A DNA stretch of 62,422 nucleotides, taken from IMG/VR virus record IMGVR_UViG_3300048928_000190, positions 1-62,422 of that record; one strand, written 5' to 3'. Of the stretch, positions 29,586 to 39,017 are shown one piece after another (position 1 is the stretch's first letter; each line of letters begins with the position of its first letter). The notes under the pieces are model-generated. The model was given only the letters and a program-made list of their open reading frames with translations. It searched no databases and was not told where the DNA came from. The translations under genes and the position numbers were made by a program. This stretch comes from a virus.

Positions 29586-29921
29586 TTGAGTAAAGCTCGA
29601 CTCTCCTATCCCAGTGACACTGATCGAATCACCCGGTTCGCCGACAAGGTAGATGACTTCCAGCGCATGACGTTCGGACTCTCATCCGAGTACTCGGTGA
29701 TGCTGCGTGACGGAACTAAGCTCGCCTACTTCAAGCCGTACCGTAAGTCGCCAGAGATCAGTATCACTAAGGGCTGCAATGTCTATGACCGCCTGAGTAG
29801 TTACGACGTGAAGGAGCTGACTGCGATCGTGCAGTCCAACAGGATTCGTCATCATCAGAACCCTGGGATCGTTCGAGCTGCTTGGCTGGTTCATCGATGG
29901 TGTTCGATGCTGGCAGGCTGA
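29586..29921 (+). CDS. Hypothetical 111-residue protein
   Basis: TTG 29586 (MSKARLSYPSDTDRITRFAD). A beta-rich centre (YSVMLRDGTKLAYFKPYRKS) and a C-terminal helix with AWLVHRWCSML are visible. No family recognised. An intrinsic terminator follows shortly after. Confidence 0.55.
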   Translation: MSKARLSYPSDTDRITRFADKVDDFQRMTFGLSSEYSVMLRDGTKLAYFKPYRKSPEISITKGCNVYDRLSSYDVKELTAIVQSNRIRHHQNPGIVRAAWLVHRWCSMLAG

Positions 29922-29951
29922 TGTTTGCGTTTCACCTTCTCCTTCGGGAGT

Positions 29952-29984
29952 GCCCACGGACTTCGGTCGCGGTGGGCTTTTCTT
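29952..29984 (+). terminator. Intrinsic terminator
   Basis: GCCCAC (29952-29957) pairs with GTGGGC (29972-29977), with an inner GAC-TTCG-GTC hairpin, followed by TTTTCTT. The following TACCCAAAACCAGG matches the sequence after the terminator at 12232. Confidence 0.72.
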
Positions 29985-30007
29985 ATACCCAAAACCAGGA
30001 GCAACCG

Positions 30008-30652
30008 TTGAATCCCACAACAGCATCAACCCTCGCCGCATACCGAGACGAACTCGAAGGCGCGAACTTCGCAGACGACATGGTCGCACATCTCGTGATG
30101 GACGCGGCCCGAGAACTGGTCGCCAATGAAGGGCTGACTGTCAAAGCCTCCGAGCTGGAGTGCGGCGAGAACAAGTCAGGCGAACCGGAAAGCGTTCTAC
30201 CCAAGGGAATCTTGGATGTCTACCAGAGCCTGTTTGATGAGCAGAAGAAGCGTGCTGACGGGATCGCCTCGAAGGCGTACGGACATCAGATTCCATCTGT
30301 CCGCGGACTGATCCAGGCGGTGGGCGATCTCAGTGCCATGATCCCAGGCGTTGAACCAGTAGGTGACGCCTCATGGAAGATCCTCGCCCCGTACTACGAA
30401 GACGTTTGGGATAGATACTTCAATCTTCGGAACGGCGATGACCCACTCATCAAATTAGAGCAGGCCGTGCGTGCCGCAGGATTCCATCGAGCAGCGACAT
30501 ACGAACGACTGAACGGCACGTACCGCAACAGCAACACGCATCCGAAACTGGCTGACCCTCGAACTCTTGCCGATCAACGCTGGGAATCCGCTCGTTTCGA
30601 TCTCATGGTGGCCTATGTGGAGCGCCATGGGAAATCATCTAGACCCAGGTAG
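30008..30652 (+). CDS. Hypothetical protein with a tail-protein-like motif
   Basis: The 214-residue protein starts at TTG 30008 (MNPTTASTLAAYRDELEGAN). Residues about 105-140 read QAVGDLSAMIPGVEPVGDAS followed by ILAPYYEDVWDRYFNL. This closely parallels VQMVGDLTAMIPGVPPLGGV ... LKPLYTDVFLAF in the minor tail protein at 47617. The rest is helical. Shared ancestry or a common binding partner is possible. It lies between accessory and glycosyltransferase genes, far from the tail operon. Confidence 0.62.
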   Translation: MNPTTASTLAAYRDELEGANFADDMVAHLVMDAARELVANEGLTVKASELECGENKSGEPESVLPKGILDVYQSLFDEQKKRADGIASKAYGHQIPSVRGLIQAVGDLSAMIPGVEPVGDASWKILAPYYEDVWDRYFNLRNGDDPLIKLEQAVRAAGFHRAATYERLNGTYRNSNTHPKLADPRTLADQRWESARFDLMVAYVERHGKSSRPR

Positions 30653-30661
30653 GCGAACACA

Positions 30662-31288
30662 ATGGTGACAATCAGCTACGCCATAGTCGGACACCACCAA
30701 CGCACCAAACAAGCACAAGCACTATCCGCTCAACTCGGCGGCTGCCCCATCGCACTAGACGACGGCACCATAGGCCAAGGAACAAACCACGACCGAGCAT
30801 GGGTCCTCGCCACAACAACCCCCGCCGACTACTGCTGCGTACTCGAAGACGACGCCATACCCGTCACCAACTTCCACCAACAAACACAAGCAGCACTCGC
30901 AGTCGCACCAACACCCATCATCAGCCTCTACACCGGCACAAGCCGCCCACCCCAATACCAACAACGCATAGCCAACGCACTCACAGCCGAAACGCACTGG
31001 CTCACCTGCGAACAACTCATACACGCAGTAGCAGTAGCCATACGCACAGACCTCGTCCACGACATGCTCACCAACCTCGAATGCGCAAACATCCCAGCCG
31101 ACTACCGAATCGGAACATGGGCACGCAACCAAGGCCACCTCATCTCATACAGCAACCCATCACTCGTAGAACACGACGACGGACCAACCCTCATCCAACA
31201 CCAGGACGGGAAACCCAGAACCGAACCACGCAGAGCATGGCGGTTAGGTAGCCGGCGCAAATGGTCGGGATCTGTGACGGCGATGTGA
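30662..31288 (+). CDS. GT25-like glycosyltransferase
   Basis: The 208-residue protein (MVTISYAIVGHHQRTKQAQA) has CCVLEDDAIPV, the nucleotide-sugar/metal motif typical of LPS-type family-25 glycosyltransferases, and a C-terminal HDDGPTLIQH. The coding strand is extremely A/C-rich up to about 31230. It is the third glycosyltransferase of the region; acceptor unknown. Confidence 0.75.
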   Translation: MVTISYAIVGHHQRTKQAQALSAQLGGCPIALDDGTIGQGTNHDRAWVLATTTPADYCCVLEDDAIPVTNFHQQTQAALAVAPTPIISLYTGTSRPPQYQQRIANALTAETHWLTCEQLIHAVAVAIRTDLVHDMLTNLECANIPADYRIGTWARNQGHLISYSNPSLVEHDDGPTLIQHQDGKPRTEPRRAWRLGSRRKWSGSVTAM

Positions 31289-31361
31289 TTGTGCTGGTGA
31301 GGCAGGTATGTCCACCGGCGGGTGAACAACCACACCCCGCCACCTAATCCCCAGGAGACTG

Positions 31362-31805
31362 ATGCCCACCCTTACCGTGTACAGCCCCACCCTCGCGCCA
31401 GTAGCCACCATCACTGGCATGTACGGAACAGCCACAGGCAAAGACTGGGAAGGTGACGGCTATCGCACCATTGAGTTGGAGCTTGTAGGTAAGCAAGTAC
31501 CAGGAACCTATGCATCCTTCGGTGACCTACACACCCGAAGCTGGTGGCACATCACCGCATGGACCTACACACCCAGCAATACAGACGGACACAACAGCAC
31601 ACTGCACACCCCAGCCGAAGGCCTCACCACCTACACACTCACACGCCTAGGTGACGAAGCAACCGCACTCGCAGACGCAATCCTCACCGACCGCAACACC
31701 AACCAAGCACACACCATCGACAACAACATCACCTACCGCGGACTCGGCGACATCAAACCCGACACCATCAAACGCATGAACAAAGCAATCACCAACCAAC
31801 ACTAA
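31362..31805 (+). CDS. Hypothetical 147-residue protein
   Basis: ATG 31362 with AGGAG upstream (MPTLTVYSPTLAPVATITGM). Thr-rich with several Trp residues (RSWWHITAWTY), A/C-rich codons, no recognised domain. Confidence 0.58.
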   Translation: MPTLTVYSPTLAPVATITGMYGTATGKDWEGDGYRTIELELVGKQVPGTYASFGDLHTRSWWHITAWTYTPSNTDGHNSTLHTPAEGLTTYTLTRLGDEATALADAILTDRNTNQAHTIDNNITYRGLGDIKPDTIKRMNKAITNQH

Positions 31806-31867
31806 CCAACCCTCAACACCAAAGGGACACAACCAACAACCAACGCACCCACAAGGACACCAACCAC

Positions 31868-32167
31868 ATGGCATGGCAACAAAACACCACCTGGGCCGCA
31901 GGCAGCACCCGCACCTGGCGCAAACAACGCGCACAAATACTCCAACGAGACAACCACACCTGCACAATCCAAAGCCCCACCTGCACCCACCACGCCACAG
32001 AAGTCGACCACATCACCAACAAAGCAGCCGGCGGAACAGACCACCCCACCAACCTCCGCGCAACATGCACCCCATGCCACAAACAACTCACACAACAACA
32101 AGCCCAACAAGGCCGCACAAACAAACACACACAGCGCAAACCAATGCCCCACCCCGCAGACACCTAA
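31868..32167 (+). CDS. HNH endonuclease adjacent to terminase
   Basis: The 99-residue protein (MAWQQNTTWAAGSTRTWRKQ) has the HNH core EVDHITNKAAGGTDHPTNLR followed by CTPCHKQL, and an upstream Cys pair. In HK97-like phages an HNH protein beside the terminase is required for cos cleavage, so this gene probably assists packaging. Strongly A/C-rich coding strand. Confidence 0.83.
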   Translation: MAWQQNTTWAAGSTRTWRKQRAQILQRDNHTCTIQSPTCTHHATEVDHITNKAAGGTDHPTNLRATCTPCHKQLTQQQAQQGRTNKHTQRKPMPHPADT

Positions 32168-32323
32168 CCCAACCAAACACCCACCCACAAGCACCACAGC
32201 CCCACCAAGGGGGGTAACCCCCCAACCCCCCAACGGACACCGTTAGGCATAGGGCTTCGGGCTTTGTACGGGTTCCCAGGTTTTCGGTTCAACTAACTTT
32301 TTGATTGGAAAGGGGGCGGTCGT
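32168..32323. other. Possible cos region
   Basis: The 156-nt gap between the HNH gene and terminase small subunit is where cos lies in related phages. It holds a strong hairpin GGGGGG-TAA-CCCCCC (32210-32224) followed by further C-runs, then a G-rich stretch leading to ATG 32324. The exact cut site cannot be read from the sequence. Confidence 0.4.
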
Positions 32324-32737
32324 ATGCCTGGTCCTGCTCCGTCTCCGCATGCTCGGAGGCGTAATGCTCGCCCGGATTGGCGTTCGTTGCCTGCGTGTGG
32401 GTTTGACGGTGTTGTGCCTGTTTGGCCGTTGGTGAAGTGCCCTGAGGGTGCTGAGGATTTGTGGGTTGAGTTGTGGCGGTCGCCGCAGGCGTTGGTTTGG
32501 TCTGAGGGCGGTTCTGCGCATGTGAGGTTAGTTGCTCGGTATGCGGTGATTTTGTTGATTTGTGAGGGGCCTGATGCGACTGCGGCGTTGTTGTCTGAGT
32601 GTCGTCAGTTGGAGGACAGGTTGGGGTTGTCGCCGATGGCGATGAAGCGGTTGCAGTGGGAGATCAGTGATGGTCCTGCTGCTGATGATGTTTCGGCGAA
32701 GGTGGTTGGTAGTGACGACTGGATCGGGGACCTTTGA
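32324..32737 (+). CDS. terS: Terminase small subunit
   Basis: The 137-residue protein starts MPGPAPSPHARRRNARPDWR. The pattern R-P-D-W, LPACGFDGVVPVWPL and W-V-E-L-W-R-S-P-Q-A matches actinophage terminase small subunits, which recognise cos DNA. It overlaps the large-subunit gene. Confidence 0.82.
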   Translation: MPGPAPSPHARRRNARPDWRSLPACGFDGVVPVWPLVKCPEGAEDLWVELWRSPQALVWSEGGSAHVRLVARYAVILLICEGPDATAALLSECRQLEDRLGLSPMAMKRLQWEISDGPAADDVSAKVVGSDDWIGDL

Positions 32738-34478
32738 TCGGATAGTTTCTGACGCTGAGCTTTTGCCGGGGTATTACCGGGATCGGGATACTGGTGCGTG
32801 GTGTTCGTTGCCGTGGCCGGCTGAGCGTGATGAGAAGTTGCTTTTGGCTTCGTCGTCTATTGGTCCGCAGGTTATTCGGTGGGCGCAGTGGGAGACGGAT
32901 GAGCCTGGGTTGGTGAATCCGCATACGGGCGAGCATTGGAAGTTCACGCCGGGGCAGCAGCGGTTTCTGATTATGTGGTACGCGTTCAACGATGAGGGCC
33001 GGTTCATTTATCGGCGTGGCGTGAAGCGCGGCGCTAAGGGAACGGGTAAGGATCCGTTTGGTGCGGCGCACTGCAACATTGAGTTGTTGGGGCCGTCTCA
33101 GTTGGTTTCGGATGGCGTTGATGGTTGGACTGGTGTGCGTCATGGGATGCCGTTGGTTCAGATCGCGTCGAACTCTGAGGATCAGTCGAAGGACATGATG
33201 CGTGTAGCGAACGCGCAGTTGAACTCTGAGGCTCGAGACTATTACAGGTTGGATTGTGCTGAGACGCGCACGATCATCAAGGACAGTGGTGGTCGCCTCG
33301 AGGTTTTGACTGCGTCGGAGCGTTCCAATGAGGGTGACCCAGCAACGTTCATTGCTTTGAACGAGTCTCACCATATGACGGTTTCGTCTGGTGGGGTGAA
33401 TTTGGCGAAGGTTGCTCGACGCAATGTGGGTAAGTCGCCGGCTTCGTTGCAGGCGCGGATGGTTGAGTACACCAATGCTCATGAGTCTGGGTCGGACTCG
33501 GTTGCTGAACGTTCTTTCAATTCTTGGCAGAAGCAGACTTCGGGCAATAATCCTGCGTTGAATCGGGACATCTTGTATGACTCGGTAGAGGCGGATCCGG
33601 GTTTGGATTTCTACGATCCTGTGCAGCGTCGTGTGGCGTTGGAGCAGGCGTACATGGATGCGGAGTGGGCTGACCTTGATCGACTTTCTGCGGAGATTGT
33701 GGACCCTGATACGTCTGCGGCGGACTCGATTCGGTTCTACTTGAATGGTTTGGCTGCCGCGGAGGATGCGTGGGTTGACCCCGGCAACTGGGATGAACTT
33801 GTTGCGAATCTGGTTGTCGCTGATGGCGAGCAGGTTGCAATGTTCTTGGACTGCTCGAAGTCTGAGGATGCCACTGCGCTGATGTTGTGCCGCATCTCTG
33901 ATGGCTTCAACTTTATTGGTGGCGTGTGGCAACGCCCGCGGGGTAAACGCGGTGAAGGTTTTCTGGTTGATCGCAATGAAGTTGACGCGGTTGTTCGGTC
34001 ACTGAAGGAGCGGTACAACGTCGTCTGGTTTGGTGTTGATCCGTCACCTGCGAAGGATGACACGGCGGAGGCTCTGTATTGGGCTGAGGTCATTGACGGT
34101 TGGCACCGCGATTTCGGTAAGTCGTTGACGGTGTGGGCTTCTCGTGGCCATTCCGTGAAGTTCGATATGCGCATGTCTCAGTCCGGTGGACGTGAGCGCA
34201 ATCAGTTGTTCACTGAGCAAGCTCAAATCATTGTCAGGCAGATCGACGAGGAGGGGCTGGCGGGTCCGCTTCGGCATGACGGCGATCCGATGTTGCGTCT
34301 GCATGTGCATCAGGCGAAAAGGCGTGGAAATCCCTGGGGTCATTCCTTGGGCAAGGTAAATCGGGATTCGGACAAGTCGGTTGACCTCGCAGTTGCGATG
34401 GTTGGCGCGAACTTGGGCCGTCGTTTGGCTTTGAACTCGGGGAAGCTCCGAAAAGTGGGCGGCGCGATGTTCTTTTAG
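32712..34478 (+). CDS. terL: Terminase large subunit
   Basis: The 588-residue packaging motor has an N-terminal ATPase: KRGAKGTGKDPFGA is a variant Walker A (about residues 100-113) and ATFIALNESHH the Walker B region. A C-terminal nuclease (FLDCSKSEDATAL with acidic residues) cuts concatemers. GTG 32712 is chosen because AAGGTGG (32699-32705) is well spaced before it; the longer in-frame ATG at 32667 would overlap the small-subunit gene further. Confidence 0.93.
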   Translation: MTTGSGTFDRIVSDAELLPGYYRDRDTGAWCSLPWPAERDEKLLLASSSIGPQVIRWAQWETDEPGLVNPHTGEHWKFTPGQQRFLIMWYAFNDEGRFIYRRGVKRGAKGTGKDPFGAAHCNIELLGPSQLVSDGVDGWTGVRHGMPLVQIASNSEDQSKDMMRVANAQLNSEARDYYRLDCAETRTIIKDSGGRLEVLTASERSNEGDPATFIALNESHHMTVSSGGVNLAKVARRNVGKSPASLQARMVEYTNAHESGSDSVAERSFNSWQKQTSGNNPALNRDILYDSVEADPGLDFYDPVQRRVALEQAYMDAEWADLDRLSAEIVDPDTSAADSIRFYLNGLAAAEDAWVDPGNWDELVANLVVADGEQVAMFLDCSKSEDATALMLCRISDGFNFIGGVWQRPRGKRGEGFLVDRNEVDAVVRSLKERYNVVWFGVDPSPAKDDTAEALYWAEVIDGWHRDFGKSLTVWASRGHSVKFDMRMSQSGGRERNQLFTEQAQIIVRQIDEEGLAGPLRHDGDPMLRLHVHQAKRRGNPWGHSLGKVNRDSDKSVDLAVAMVGANLGRRLALNSGKLRKVGGAMFF

Positions 34479-34487
34479 GGGGATTTT

Positions 34488-35891
34488 ATGGATGACGCTG
34501 AAGTTTTGGCTGCGGCGAAAGACTTGTGGCAGTTGCATTTGGCGGACCGTCCTCGTTTGGATCGTATTCACGGTTTTGTGACGGAGCGGTACGGGAAGCC
34601 GAAGGTTCCGGATGATGCTTCGCCTGAGGTTCATTCGATCGCGGGGATGTCGTACAAGAACGTTTTGACGTTGGTTCGGGACTCGTTTGCGCAGAACTTG
34701 TCGGTGGTCGGGTACAGGTCTTCGTCTTCGGGGTCGGATTTGCCGGCGTGGCAGATGTGGCGGCGTAACCGGATGAACGCTAGGCAGGCTGAGATTTATC
34801 GTCCTGCGTTGACGTATGGCGCGTCGTATGTGGCTGTGATTCCTGGCGAGGATGGTTTGGCGATGTTCAGGCCGCGCTCGCCGCGCAACATGCTGGCGGC
34901 GTATACGGACCCTCAGTCTGATGCGTGGCCGGAGATGGCCTTGGAGATGTGGGTCGAGACGAAGGGCAAAGACAAGGTCCGCAAGGGCCTGTTGTACACG
35001 GATGAGCTTGTGTATCCGTTGATTCTCGGGACTGTGGTTGTCGAGGGTGATGCCGCGAATTTCATTAATCCGCAGTTGGATCCGGACTTTCCTCCGTTTC
35101 CGCATGGGGCTTCTCACTGTCCGGTGGTCCGGTATGTGAATCGGCGTGATGCCGAGGAGATCATTGTCGGGGAGATTGAGCCGTTGTTGACGTTGCAGCA
35201 GGCGATCAACAATGTGAATTTTGATCGTCTGATTGTTTCCAGGTTTGGGGCGTTTCCGCAGAAGGTGATTTCGGGTTGGACCCCGTCGAGTAAGGAAGAG
35301 GCGCTGGCCACTTCAGCTCGGCGTGTGTGGGCGTTCGATGACTTCAATGTGAATGCTCAGACTTTCGCTGCGGCTGCGATTGGTCCGTACAACGAATTGC
35401 TCAATGAGATGTTCGAGCATGTTGCGATGGTGGCGCAGATTTCGCCGGCTCAGGTTACTGGGCAGATCGTGAATGTGTCGGCTGAGGCGTTGGCTGCTTC
35501 CGAGGCGAATGAGCAGCGGAAGTTGGTGGCGATGCGCGAGTCGTACGGCGAAGGGCATGAGCAGTTGCTGTCAGTTGGCGCCGAAATCGAGGGTGATACG
35601 TCCACGGCCGAGGACATCGAGGCTGAGGTGGTGTGGCGGGATACGGAAGCGCGTTCGTTCGGTGCTGTCGTTGATGGCGTCACGAAACTTTCGGCGCAGG
35701 GTGTCCCGATCACAGAGCTGTTGCATCTGGTTCCGGGTGTGACGCAACGTCAGATTCAGGAGATCAGACGTTCGCAGGGAGTGCAGTCGATGTTCAAGGA
35801 CATTAGAGCTGCAGCGGATGCCGCTAAGCAGGATCCGGTGGTTGCGGGCTTGTCTGAGCGCAGATCGGCGGTGCTGGTTGACGGTTCTTGA
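34488..35891 (+). CDS. Portal protein (SPP1 gp6-like)
   Basis: The 467-residue protein starts MDDAEVLAAAKDLWQLHLAD. The mid-region PLLTLQQAINNVNFDRLIVS and ISPAQVTGQIVNVSAEALAA are typical of dodecameric portal proteins that form the DNA entry vertex. Between terminase and capsid genes, as expected. Confidence 0.93.
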   Translation: MDDAEVLAAAKDLWQLHLADRPRLDRIHGFVTERYGKPKVPDDASPEVHSIAGMSYKNVLTLVRDSFAQNLSVVGYRSSSSGSDLPAWQMWRRNRMNARQAEIYRPALTYGASYVAVIPGEDGLAMFRPRSPRNMLAAYTDPQSDAWPEMALEMWVETKGKDKVRKGLLYTDELVYPLILGTVVVEGDAANFINPQLDPDFPPFPHGASHCPVVRYVNRRDAEEIIVGEIEPLLTLQQAINNVNFDRLIVSRFGAFPQKVISGWTPSSKEEALATSARRVWAFDDFNVNAQTFAAAAIGPYNELLNEMFEHVAMVAQISPAQVTGQIVNVSAEALAASEANEQRKLVAMRESYGEGHEQLLSVGAEIEGDTSTAEDIEAEVVWRDTEARSFGAVVDGVTKLSAQGVPITELLHLVPGVTQRQIQEIRRSQGVQSMFKDIRAAADAAKQDPVVAGLSERRSAVLVDGS

Positions 35892-36684
35892 TGATGCGCG
35901 AGAACTCCAAGCATTGTTGGCGGATGTGTCGACCTTGGCGCAGCGAGATTTGACGTTGGTTTGGTCGCAGGTCGCGGATCTGGACTATCGCAGCACTTCG
36001 GCGGTTCTGCTTGATGCGGTGCCTGAGATCGCGACGCAGTATTCCACTGTTTCGGGTGTTGCATCAGCGGAGTTCTATGACGGGCAGTCTCCAGGTTCAC
36101 GGTTCCGTGCTGTGCCTGCTGCGCCTCCTCCTGTTGAACAGGTTCAGGCGTCAACCCGCTGGGCCTTAGGCACCTTGTTCTCTCCGACGGCCACGACGCC
36201 TCTCGAATTGCTGGGTGGTTCGTTGCAGCGCATGGTTTTCAACACTTCCAGGCAAACAATCTACGAGAATTCGCGGGAGGAGCCTGGCGCTACTTTCGCA
36301 CGGTATGCGTCCGCCAATGCGTGCGCGTTCTGTCGGATGCTCGCCACTCGCGGTGCTGTCTATGCCTCCGAAGCTTCTGCAGGCTCGGTGGGCGGGCGCG
36401 GCAAGGATCGCACATCTAACTTCGATTCGACGGGTAAACGAAAGTCGGGCGGGCAGGCCCGCGGGGTCAAGACTCGCGGCAGCCGAGGTGTCGGCGACAA
36501 ATATCATGACCATTGTCATTGCACTGCAGTTCCTGTGCGGCCTGGGGCGACGTATGAGCCACCTGGCTACGTTCAAAAGTGGACAGACGAGTACAACGCA
36601 GCTGTGAAGGCCGTTCCCGGTAAGGGAGAGTTCGGCGCAGTTGATGTGAAAGCTGTCCTGCGCGAAATGCAATCGCGCACTTAA
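35878..36684 (+). CDS. MuF-like head morphogenesis protein
   Basis: The 268-residue protein starts at TTG 35878 inside the portal gene end. The C-terminal part has ANACAFCRMLATRGAVY and YHDHCHCTAVPV, the MuF Cys/His signature. Such minor capsid proteins are injected or assist head assembly. The start is the least certain part. Confidence 0.82.
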   Translation: MTVLDDARELQALLADVSTLAQRDLTLVWSQVADLDYRSTSAVLLDAVPEIATQYSTVSGVASAEFYDGQSPGSRFRAVPAAPPPVEQVQASTRWALGTLFSPTATTPLELLGGSLQRMVFNTSRQTIYENSREEPGATFARYASANACAFCRMLATRGAVYASEASAGSVGGRGKDRTSNFDSTGKRKSGGQARGVKTRGSRGVGDKYHDHCHCTAVPVRPGATYEPPGYVQKWTDEYNAAVKAVPGKGEFGAVDVKAVLREMQSRT

Positions 36685-36688
36685 TCTT

Positions 36689-36708
36689 CCCCACTCTTGG
36701 GGTTTCTT
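36689..36708 (+). terminator. Short intrinsic terminator/attenuator before scaffold
   Basis: CCCCA-CTCT-TGGGG (36689-36702) is followed by TTTCTT. The stem is only 5 bp but GC-rich. It would let part of the transcription stop between portal/MuF and scaffold/capsid genes. Confidence 0.5.
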
Positions 36709-36770
36709 GCGCTGACAGCCGGCGCGTAACGGCTGGTGTTTCACCAATACCTATCAAGGGGTTATTTAGC

Positions 36771-37292
36771 ATGTCTGAAATCAACGCTGCTGACAATGTC
36801 GATACCGAAAAGGTGACTGACACTGGAGATAGCGGGTATCACGCTCCTGCCACGCAGGCTGATCTTGACCGGATCATCACGGAGCGGCTCAACCGTGAAC
36901 GCGGAAAGTTCGCCGACTATGACGATTTGAAGGCTCGCGCTGAACGTCTCGACGAAATTGAGCAGGCGACGAAGTCGGAGACTGAGAAGTTCGCTGAACG
37001 CGCTTCTGCAGCTGAGGCTCGAGAGGCTGCGGCGTTGGCGAAAGCTGAAGCGGCGGAACTGAAGGCGCTCAAGTCGGACGTGGCTCGCGAGAAGGGTGTT
37101 CCTGCGGGATCCCTGACTGGCACCACCATCGAGGAACTTGAGGCATCCGCTGACGAACTTGTTGCTTGGCGGGATGCGAACGCTAAGCCGGTGAAGCCTA
37201 AGACCTCCGTTCGATCCACGTTCACAAAAACCGAGGACAACATGTCCGCCCGAGAACGAGCCGTTAGCGCACTTCGCAACGGCTCTGTTTAA
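36771..37292 (+). CDS. Capsid scaffolding protein
   Basis: The 173-residue highly charged coiled coil (about 45-115, AERLDEIEQATKSETEKFAE onward) lies directly before the capsid gene, which is typical for a scaffold. The first residues and the C-terminal ARERAVSALRNGSV are the likely capsid-contact parts. Confidence 0.85.
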   Translation: MSEINAADNVDTEKVTDTGDSGYHAPATQADLDRIITERLNRERGKFADYDDLKARAERLDEIEQATKSETEKFAERASAAEAREAAALAKAEAAELKALKSDVAREKGVPAGSLTGTTIEELEASADELVAWRDANAKPVKPKTSVRSTFTKTEDNMSARERAVSALRNGSV

Positions 37293-37318
37293 CCAATTCT
37301 TTTTAGGAGAAACACATT

Positions 37319-38284
37319 ATGGCTGATATTTCACGCGACGAACTCGCCTCTTTGATCCAGGAAGGTTACTCGACTGACCTTCTGCAGCGTGCGCGAGACA
37401 CGTCTGCGGTGCTTGCCACGTTCCCGACCCGCGATATGGGCACTAAGGCTGTCCGCCTGCCCGTTCTGGCGACCAAGCCTCACGCTCAGTGGGTCGGCGA
37501 ATCTGCCACTGATCCTGCCGGTGTGAAGCCGACCGCGCAGGCAACGTGGGGCAAGAAGGAACTGATCGCCGAGGAACTGGCCGTCATCATCCCCATTCAC
37601 GAAAATGTTCTGGCCGATGCGTCGGAAAATGTTCTCGCAGAGATCGCGGGACTTGGCGGCGAGGCAATCGCGAACGCCCTGGACGCTGCAGTTCTGTTCG
37701 GCGTCAACAAGCCTTCGACTTGGACTTCGAAGGCACTGAGCACTGCTGCCACTGATGCAGGTCAGGTGTTCACTGTGGGTGCGGGTGTCAACGATCTGTC
37801 GGGTTCGATCCTTCAGGCCGCCGAGGCAGTTTCGCAGAACTACGATCCGTCGAACCTGATTTCGCGTAAGGGACTTCGATTCCGTCTTGCGAATCAGCGC
37901 GACACCAACGGCGCTCCGATCTTCATTCCGGCCCTGTCGGGCGCTCCCGGCGCGCAGGACAGTGTTCATGGTCTGAATGCTTCTTGGGTGACGGGTACCG
38001 TTTCGAACGGCGCTGGCGGCGATACTCCGGTTTGGAATCAGGCTGCTGCTGAGGCGCTGGTCGTGGACCGTGAGCGTGTCATCATCGGCATCCGCCAGGA
38101 TGTGACTGTCAAGTACCTCACTGAGGCGACGGTCGGTGGCATCAATCTGGCTGAGCGTGACATGGTCGCTCTGCGCTTCGTTGCCCGCTACGCATACGTG
38201 CTTGGCGACAACATTGCGACCGGCGCTGCTGCCGCTTCGAACACCCCCGTTGCGCTTATCAAGCCTGCTATTGCCGGTAGCTGA
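37319..38284 (+). CDS. Major capsid protein (HK97 fold)
   Basis: The 321-residue protein ([20 protein letters not shown]) follows the scaffold with AGGAG upstream. It has the HK97-type layout: an N-arm with helix, a P-domain segment [20 protein letters not shown], and C-terminal [20 protein letters not shown]. Codon use is even and C-rich, as in highly expressed genes. Confidence 0.93.
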   Translation: MADISRDELASLIQEGYSTDLLQRARDTSAVLATFPTRDMGTKAVRLPVLATKPHAQWVGESATDPAGVKPTAQATWGKKELIAEELAVIIPIHENVLADASENVLAEIAGLGGEAIANALDAAVLFGVNKPSTWTSKALSTAATDAGQVFTVGAGVNDLSGSILQAAEAVSQNYDPSNLISRKGLRFRLANQRDTNGAPIFIPALSGAPGAQDSVHGLNASWVTGTVSNGAGGDTPVWNQAAAEALVVDRERVIIGIRQDVTVKYLTEATVGGINLAERDMVALRFVARYAYVLGDNIATGAAAASNTPVALIKPAIAGS

Positions 38285-38301
38285 TCGGGGCTGATCTACT
38301 G

Positions 38302-38682
38302 ATGGTGTACGCGACTATTACTGACATTGAATCACGTTTGGGGCGGACACTTTCGGCGGACGAGATGCTGCGGGCGCCGGGGCTTCTGCAAGAGGCTTCG
38401 GCGCTCGTGGACGGCTACTGCGACATGCTGATTCCGGATCCCGAACCTGCTGCGGTCGTCGTGGTCACTTCGAAGATCGCGGCGCGGGGGTTGACGACGG
38501 CCCAGGACCGCGCTGAGGGTGTTTCTTCGGAGCAGTTGGTGTCCGGGCCGTTCTCACGGAACCTGTCCTTCGCGGGGGAAGGATCGTCTATGTGGATCGG
38601 TGCTGCTGAGAAGTTGATGTTGCGGCCGTGGCGTTCTGGCATGAGATCGGTTGCTCTGATCTCTGACAGGGAGGCGCTGTGA
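38302..38682 (+). CDS. Head-tail connector (gp6-like adaptor)
   Basis: The 126-residue protein (MVYATITDIESRLGRTLSAD) has a helical N-terminus typical of gp6-type adaptors, with LLQEASALVDGYC. It is the first ring below the portal. Confidence 0.82.
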   Translation: MVYATITDIESRLGRTLSADEMLRAPGLLQEASALVDGYCDMLIPDPEPAAVVVVTSKIAARGLTTAQDRAEGVSSEQLVSGPFSRNLSFAGEGSSMWIGAAEKLMLRPWRSGMRSVALISDREAL

Positions 38683-39017
38683 CTGTTGCTCGCTTGAAGG
38701 TGTTGACCCACAAGTGGGCTGGCGTCGGGGAAGACGCACACGGCAACGAAATTGAGTCCTGGGATGCGCCGGTTGAGCAACTCGTTTACGGGTGGTCGAC
38801 ACCGAGTTCGACTGAACCGAAAACTGTCGGCGAAAACCGGGTAGTTGTTCAGGTTGAACTGTTGACCCCTGAGGGGTTCGAGATCGGCCCAAGAGACAAG
38901 GTTTCTTTGCCGGGGCAGGGGGAGTTGATGGTTATCGGGTTTCCTGAGGATTTCAACAATGGCCCGTTCGGGTTTCGTCCTGGGTTGGTTGTGAATTTGC
39001 GGAGGGCTGATGGCTGA
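38679..39017 (+). CDS. Head-tail stopper-like protein
   Basis: The 112-residue GTG-start protein (MTVARLKVLTHKWAGVGEDA) is beta-rich, with WSTPSSTEPKTVGENRVVVQ, as in stopper proteins. It occupies the second connector position. Confidence 0.72.
   Translation: MTVARLKVLTHKWAGVGEDAHGNEIESWDAPVEQLVYGWSTPSSTEPKTVGENRVVVQVELLTPEGFEIGPRDKVSLPGQGELMVIGFPEDFNNGPFGFRPGLVVNLRRADG

Noticed and set aside
36716-36735. Hairpin CAGCCG/CGGCTG before the scaffold gene
   Set aside because: Only 6 bp and not followed by a T-run; the hairpin at 36689 is the better terminator candidate.
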